Below, piece after piece: positions 60,312 to 64,000 of a DNA stretch of 64,000 nucleotides. The notes beneath the pieces were generated by a model. It was not told where the DNA came from. It did not search any database and saw nothing but the letters and a program-made list of their open reading frames with translations. The DNA comes from Balanoglossus misakiensis. Lineage: Eukaryota > Hemichordata. The stretch is taken from positions 2,790,001-2,854,000 of the forward strand of contig CM082598.2 of assembly GCA_040954595.2 (NCBI GenBank), given 5' to 3'. The stretch's first letter is position 1. Each line of letters opens with the position of its first letter. The position numbers and the translations under genes are program-made.

Positions 60312-60507
60312 TCACTATCTTTCTCTCTCCTGAGCACTCCGTATTCAGAATGTGAACCGCGACAAAAAAATGACCAAGTTTCCCTGCATGTTTCTTATAC
60401 CCGACAGATAAAAAACGCAGCGTAGATATTGAAATGAATTGGATTTTTGAAACTGATAAAAATTACAATGATAATGTCGTTAAAAGTTCTCAAAAAAAAG
60501 GAAATAG

Positions 60508-60590
60508 AAAAAAAACTGGTCTCGAACCAACATCAGTTGACACCTTCAGGTAAAAGCCTAGCCTTCGTGACCCCTTCGCCATCACGATCT
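60508..60590 (-). ncRNA. tRNA-like Pol III promoter module in satellite unit 1
   Basis: On the minus strand, TGGCGAAGGGGTC (60569-60581) fits the A box and GGTTCGAGACC (60518-60528) is one base off the B-box consensus. They are about 53 nt apart, as in long-variable-arm tRNAs, and a T-run follows as a Pol III terminator. The acceptor stem is absent. Consistent with a tRNA-derived SINE head. Not shown to be transcribed. Confidence 0.4.
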
Positions 60591-60645
60591 GTACTCGAAA
60601 CAGTCCGAAATTTACCGCACTATATTGCAGCATAACTGCCATGAT

Positions 60646-60730
60646 CTTATTTGCACCGCAGTGGTGCAAATTCTTATTTGCACCGCAGCGGTGCAAATAA
60701 GAGTTTGCACCGCAGCGGTGCGAATAAGAG
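60646..60730. repeat. Triple GC-palindrome, satellite unit 1
   Basis: Three successive near-copies of TTGCACCGCAGCGGTGCAA. The middle copy extends to CTTATTTGCACCG-CAG-CGGTGCAAATAAG, a perfect 13-bp stem with a 3-nt loop. Confidence 0.85.
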
Positions 60731-61058
60731 ATCCCTGCCACGATCTGACCGTTCTTTATTCACTCCTCGACGACAAAAACGTTTTATTACGGCCCAAATA
60801 ACGACTTTTTCGCTCCTTGGTTGGTCATGCGGACGGAAAGACACGATTTTAGCGAGTTTATCTTTCTCTCTCCTGATGAGCACTCCGTATTCAGACTTGC
60901 CAAAGTGAACCGCGACAAAAAAAATGACCAAGTTTCCCTACTGTTTCTTATACCCGACAGATAAAAAACGCAGCGTAGATATTGAAATGAATTGGATTTA
61001 TGAAAATGATAAAAATTACAATGATAATGTCGTTAAAAGTTCTCTAAAAAAAGAAATA

Positions 61059-61146
61059 GAAAAAAAAAAAACTGGTCTCGAACCAACATCAGTTGACACC
61101 TTCAGGTAAAAGGCTAGCCTTCCTGAACCCTTCGCCATCACGATCT
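61059..61146 (-). ncRNA. tRNA-like Pol III promoter module in satellite unit 2
   Basis: A box at 61125-61137 (TGGCGAAGGGTTC) and B box at 61074-61084 (GGTTCGAGACC) on the minus strand, followed by a long T-run. Between them TTCAGG and CCTGAA pair around AAGGCTAGCCTT, itself a palindrome. Confidence 0.4.
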
Positions 61147-61201
61147 GTACTCGAAACAGTCCGAAATTTACCGCACTATATTGCAGCATAACTGCCATGA
61201 T

Positions 61202-61286
61202 CTTATTTGCACCGCAGTGGTGCAAATTCTTATTTGCACCGCAGCGGTGCAAATAAGAGTTTGCACCGCAGCGGTGCGAATAAGAG
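61202..61286. repeat. Triple GC-palindrome, satellite unit 2
   Basis: Same arrangement as unit 1, 556 bp downstream. Confidence 0.85.
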
Positions 61287-61611
61287 TTCCCTGCCACGAT
61301 CTGACCGTTCTTTATTCACTCCTCGACGACAAAAACGTTTTATTACGGCCCAAATAACGACTTTTTCGCTCCTTGGTTGGTCATGCGGACGGAAAGACAC
61401 GATTTTAGCGAGTTTATCTTTCTCTCTCCTGATGAGCACTCCGTATTCAGACTTGCCAAAGTGAACCGCGACAAAAAAAATGACCAAGTTTCCCTACTGT
61501 TTCTTATACCCGACAGATAAAAAACGCAGCGTAGATATTGAAATGAATTGGATTTATGAAAATGATAAAAATTACAATGATAATGTCGTTAAAAGTTCTC
61601 AAAAAAAAAGA

Positions 61612-61700
61612 AATAGAAAAAAAAACTGGTCTCGAACCAACATCAGTTGACACCTTCAGGTAAAAAGGCTAGCCTTCCTGAACCCTTCGCCATCACGATC
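61612..61700 (-). ncRNA. tRNA-like Pol III promoter module in satellite unit 3
   Basis: A box at 61680-61692 and B box at 61628-61638 on the minus strand, with the T-run after it, as in units 1 and 2. Confidence 0.4.
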
Positions 61701-61756
61701 TGTACTCCAAACAGTCCGAAATTTACCGCACTATATTGCAGCATAACTGCCATGAT

Positions 61757-61841
61757 CTTATTTGCACCGCAGTGGTGCAAATTCTTATTTGCACCGCAGC
61801 GGTGCAAATAAGAGTTTGCTCCGCAGCGGTGCGAATAAGAG
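61757..61841. repeat. Triple GC-palindrome, satellite unit 3
   Basis: As in units 1 and 2, but the third palindrome has one change (TTGCTCCGC) that breaks one stem pair. Confidence 0.85.
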
Positions 61842-62014
61842 TTCCCTGCCACGATCTGACCGTTCTTTATTCACTCCTCGACGACAAAAACGTTTTATTA
61901 CGGCCCAAATAACGACTTTTTCGCTCCTTGGTTGGTCATGCGGACGGAAAGACACGACTTTAGCGAGTTTATCTTTCCCTCTCCTGAGCATTCCGTATTC
62001 AGACTTGCCAAAGT

Positions 62015-63513
62015 AAAACTAAAAATTAATCGATTGATTATATATCAAACTCGTTGTGACGTTTTATTTTAAGTACCTGTATAGGTGATGAATTCACGTA
62101 GCTAGCTGCTTTTTAATATAACAGTCAGATCGATATTCGTCTCGAGCTCATATAAATCCTGAATTATGACTCCAGGGCACATTTGACCTTTAACACATAC
62201 TGGCAAGGTGATGTTCATTGGCGTAATACGACTTTTGCATGGGTACCGTCGTCATGCAACTTCGGACTACTATTTTTGTCACTAATCGTGTACGGGCATG
62301 TCAGCGGGTGCTGAATCATAAAGAGAGAACTCGGATTACCGTGGTAACATTTTTCCTGTTACGCGACGATTTTAAAGCTATATATACAGAATATACACGC
62401 GTCTTTTTCTCAGAATAGATCTGTCAGTTGGGTGGGATGTGGTGGGGGTTACGCGGAAAACAGTACAGTGTTCTGCATGTTGCTATGATGTTGTGCTGTG
62501 CTGTGCTGTGCTGTTATGATGGGCGTGTGTTCGCCCCTAGGCCGGCATAGCCATGCTTCCCTTGACCAGAGTCGTGACAGGACGTGCACAGCATAGCAAT
62601 GTCTGTATGCGGGTAGGTCACTGAGAAGACCCGGATATTAGACTTGACTACAGTGCCTTGCCACATGCTCATATTATATGCATACTCGTTCATGGCTTAC
62701 GAGCATCCTTGAAAAGCAAATGTCCTCTTTTGTGGAGAAAAAAATCGAAAATACTGGAAAATGTGCTATTGCGGTGGAGTGGTAGGCTAAATTCGAATCA
62801 TAACATACAGTAGATCTGTTATCTCCATAATACATCATCTAAACATTAAGTTGGGACTGCCATGGATGTACCATGGTTCAGCTTCGCTTCCATTGTCGGG
62901 ATAGTTAGCTGTTTTCGCGTGTCCTCCTGTGGTATTAAAGGACTTGGCAAGGTCAAATACATTCATATCAATGAACAACAGCGCTCAATAGTCCTGTTAT
63001 GTAGCCAAAGCTAAATTCGATTTCGCTGAATTGTAAACACCACGGCCTTTAGGCTCGGTGGTGGACAATAGCGCATATAGTGTTATTATATAACTTGGAC
63101 GATTCAGCCATCAACAATTCTATCATCGACTCAATCATGGTCCATGGAGCAACCACAACAGTGATGTGACATTCACGCCCACACTGTGGGCATCGAAGAC
63201 GATTTCTTGTGTTGCCGTTTTTACTGGTTTTAATAGACATACATGTGTAACATCGTGCCAACATTGTCCATAACTATTGTGGCCTTGAACATCACGCCAC
63301 CTCTCCCCTTCCCTTCCCCCTCCCACCCCACCCCCAATCGCTTTTGACGAAAACAACACCACACGTGACGTTGCACATGACAACGTCATTGCGTATTAGA
63401 CCTTTAAACCAGTTCTGCATAATCGCGGAGGCTCGCCACCACACCCCCGGCGCTGATTGGTCGACAGGGACAACGCCTTCCATTCGCGCGTTCTGATTCG
63501 TTCCTTCCGTCAC
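62015..63513. other. Intergenic before the last gene
   Basis: Non-coding as far as I can see. A short TGCTG/TGTGC microsatellite is at 62491-62513. A G+C-richer block at 63280-63510 is the likely promoter of the small GTPase gene. Confidence 0.45.
62491..62513. repeat. (CTGTG)n short tandem repeat
   Basis: About four to five CTGTG units. Confidence 0.8.
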
Positions 63514-63595
63514 ATGGTGCGGGCCTTTGTCAAACGTATGTGTTGCGGACGACAAACTCCAATCCGTATTCTCTCACTGGGTCGGAACGGAACAG
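63514..63595 (+). CDS. ARF/ARL-type small GTPase, first coding exon (partial)
   Basis: The ATG at 63514 opens 27 codons that end at a strong donor (ACAG|GTAAGC, phase 1). The product reads M-V-R-A-F-V-K-R-M-C-C-G-R, then P-I-R-I-L-S-L-G-R-N-G-T-G, where an intron interrupts the P-loop (GxxxxGK[ST]) before Lys, a split also seen in ARF/ARL genes. The Cys-Cys before the first strand recalls the palmitoylated N-terminus of ARL13-type proteins, and the ARF-like start of the strand (I-R-I-L) fits. Only about 400 bp of intron follow in the window, so the rest of the gene is outside. Family membership is inferred from the P-loop and gene structure. Confidence 0.5.
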
Positions 63596-64000
63596 GTAAG
63601 CGCTTAAAACACGCATCGATTTTTAGCCAGTTGACCGTTTGATTATTAAATGTTCGTGTCATATGTAGAAGACTTAGTCCATCATCATAAAATCTCACTC
63701 TTATCATTTTTTATCGTTGGAATTTCACAAAATCACCACCGATCACTGGCTTAAGGACTGGAGGCCACTTCTATGTAATGTTGTTTACATCGCCCATATA
63801 CCCTGATTATGCATCGCTCTATCTTTGAGGCAACGTATATCTCGTCTCTTAAAGAGATATCAAATCATATGTATATTTCGATTCGACCAAAGGACTGTGT
63901 ATATCATTACAAGGGATATATACGGGCATCCAGCTGAATTCGACAAAGATACTGCTTTCGTCGTCTTTGAATAAATTGTGGATGTCAAATTCACTGGTGG
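63596..64000. other. Intron of the small GTPase gene
   Basis: A+T-rich, with no second exon before the window ends. Confidence 0.5.

Larger units (their letters stand above)
60312..62014. repeat. Tandem satellite, three ~555-bp units
   Basis: Units begin near 60354, 60907 and 61463 (at GAACCGCGAC) and are almost identical, with a partial unit end at 60312-60353. The array stops after the AAGT at 62014. Each unit carries a pyrimidine stretch with GAGCACTCCGTATTCAG, an A-run, a tRNA-like module, and a triple GC-palindrome. Frames translated from it (for example HRSGANSYLHRSGANKS) are repeat artefacts. Confidence 0.93.

Noticed and set aside
60651-61487. Frames with repeated HRSGAN/HRCGAN units, possibly a repeat protein or antifreeze-like peptide
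   Set aside because: They come from the hairpin triplet of the satellite, appear on both strands, and lack any start context or splice support.

Overview
The window reads as nuclear DNA of an invertebrate animal, most likely a marine deuterostome such as a cephalochordate, hemichordate or echinoderm. The evidence is spliced genes with GT-AG introns of roughly 100-700 bp, AATAAA signals, long A+T-rich non-coding stretches with microsatellites, and gene content: STRAP, rhodopsin-like receptors, a C-type lectin, and an EgtD-type histidine methyltransferase of the sort kept by some marine invertebrates. The species cannot be fixed from the sequence alone.

Layout. The left part (0-36 kb) holds six long open frames that are visibly G+C-richer than their surroundings, each uninterrupted by introns: 667-2550 (+), 5731-7119 (+), 12958-14112 (-), 25036-25758 (-), 27753-28598 (-) and 35006-35944 (-). 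All encode basic, Ser/Arg/Lys-rich, mostly disordered-looking proteins that I cannot assign to a known family. At least three show a splice acceptor just before the start codon, so the coding part sits in one exon behind a 5'-UTR intron. The last three are paralogues sharing an identically spaced cysteine signature (F-C-[DE]-V-L-G-x2-[SY]-C-x2-C) and a K-L-P-x-I motif. Four of the six proteins carry RVxF-like protein phosphatase 1 docking motifs. Several RFX-type X-box elements lie upstream of them, so a ciliary, flagellar or testis role is a reasonable, unproven hypothesis. This family is the best candidate for something undescribed.

Inserted in this block (22052-24638, +) is a five-exon EgtD-like SAM-dependent histidine methyltransferase whose first short coding exon I could not place.

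The right part holds conventional genes: a class A GPCR lacking its N-terminal exon (42272-43258, -), a secreted four-exon C-type lectin (48524-49933, +), a two-exon adenosine-receptor-like GPCR whose adenosine-contact positions are not conserved (51321-52691, +), a complete seven-exon STRAP gene (57056-59406, -), and the first exon of an ARF/ARL-type small GTPase (63514-63595, +).

Repeats include two abutting foldback elements near 54.2-54.6 kb with a degenerate relative in the receptor intron, a tRNA-Asp-like sequence at 56.1 kb, a candidate LTR remnant at 31.3 kb, and a ~555-bp tandem satellite (60312-62014) whose units each contain three GC-rich palindromes and a tRNA-like RNA polymerase III promoter module. 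I see no operons or functional coupling among neighbours beyond the paralogue cluster. Apart from the two frames given low-confidence entries, small frames in the gaps look like chance.
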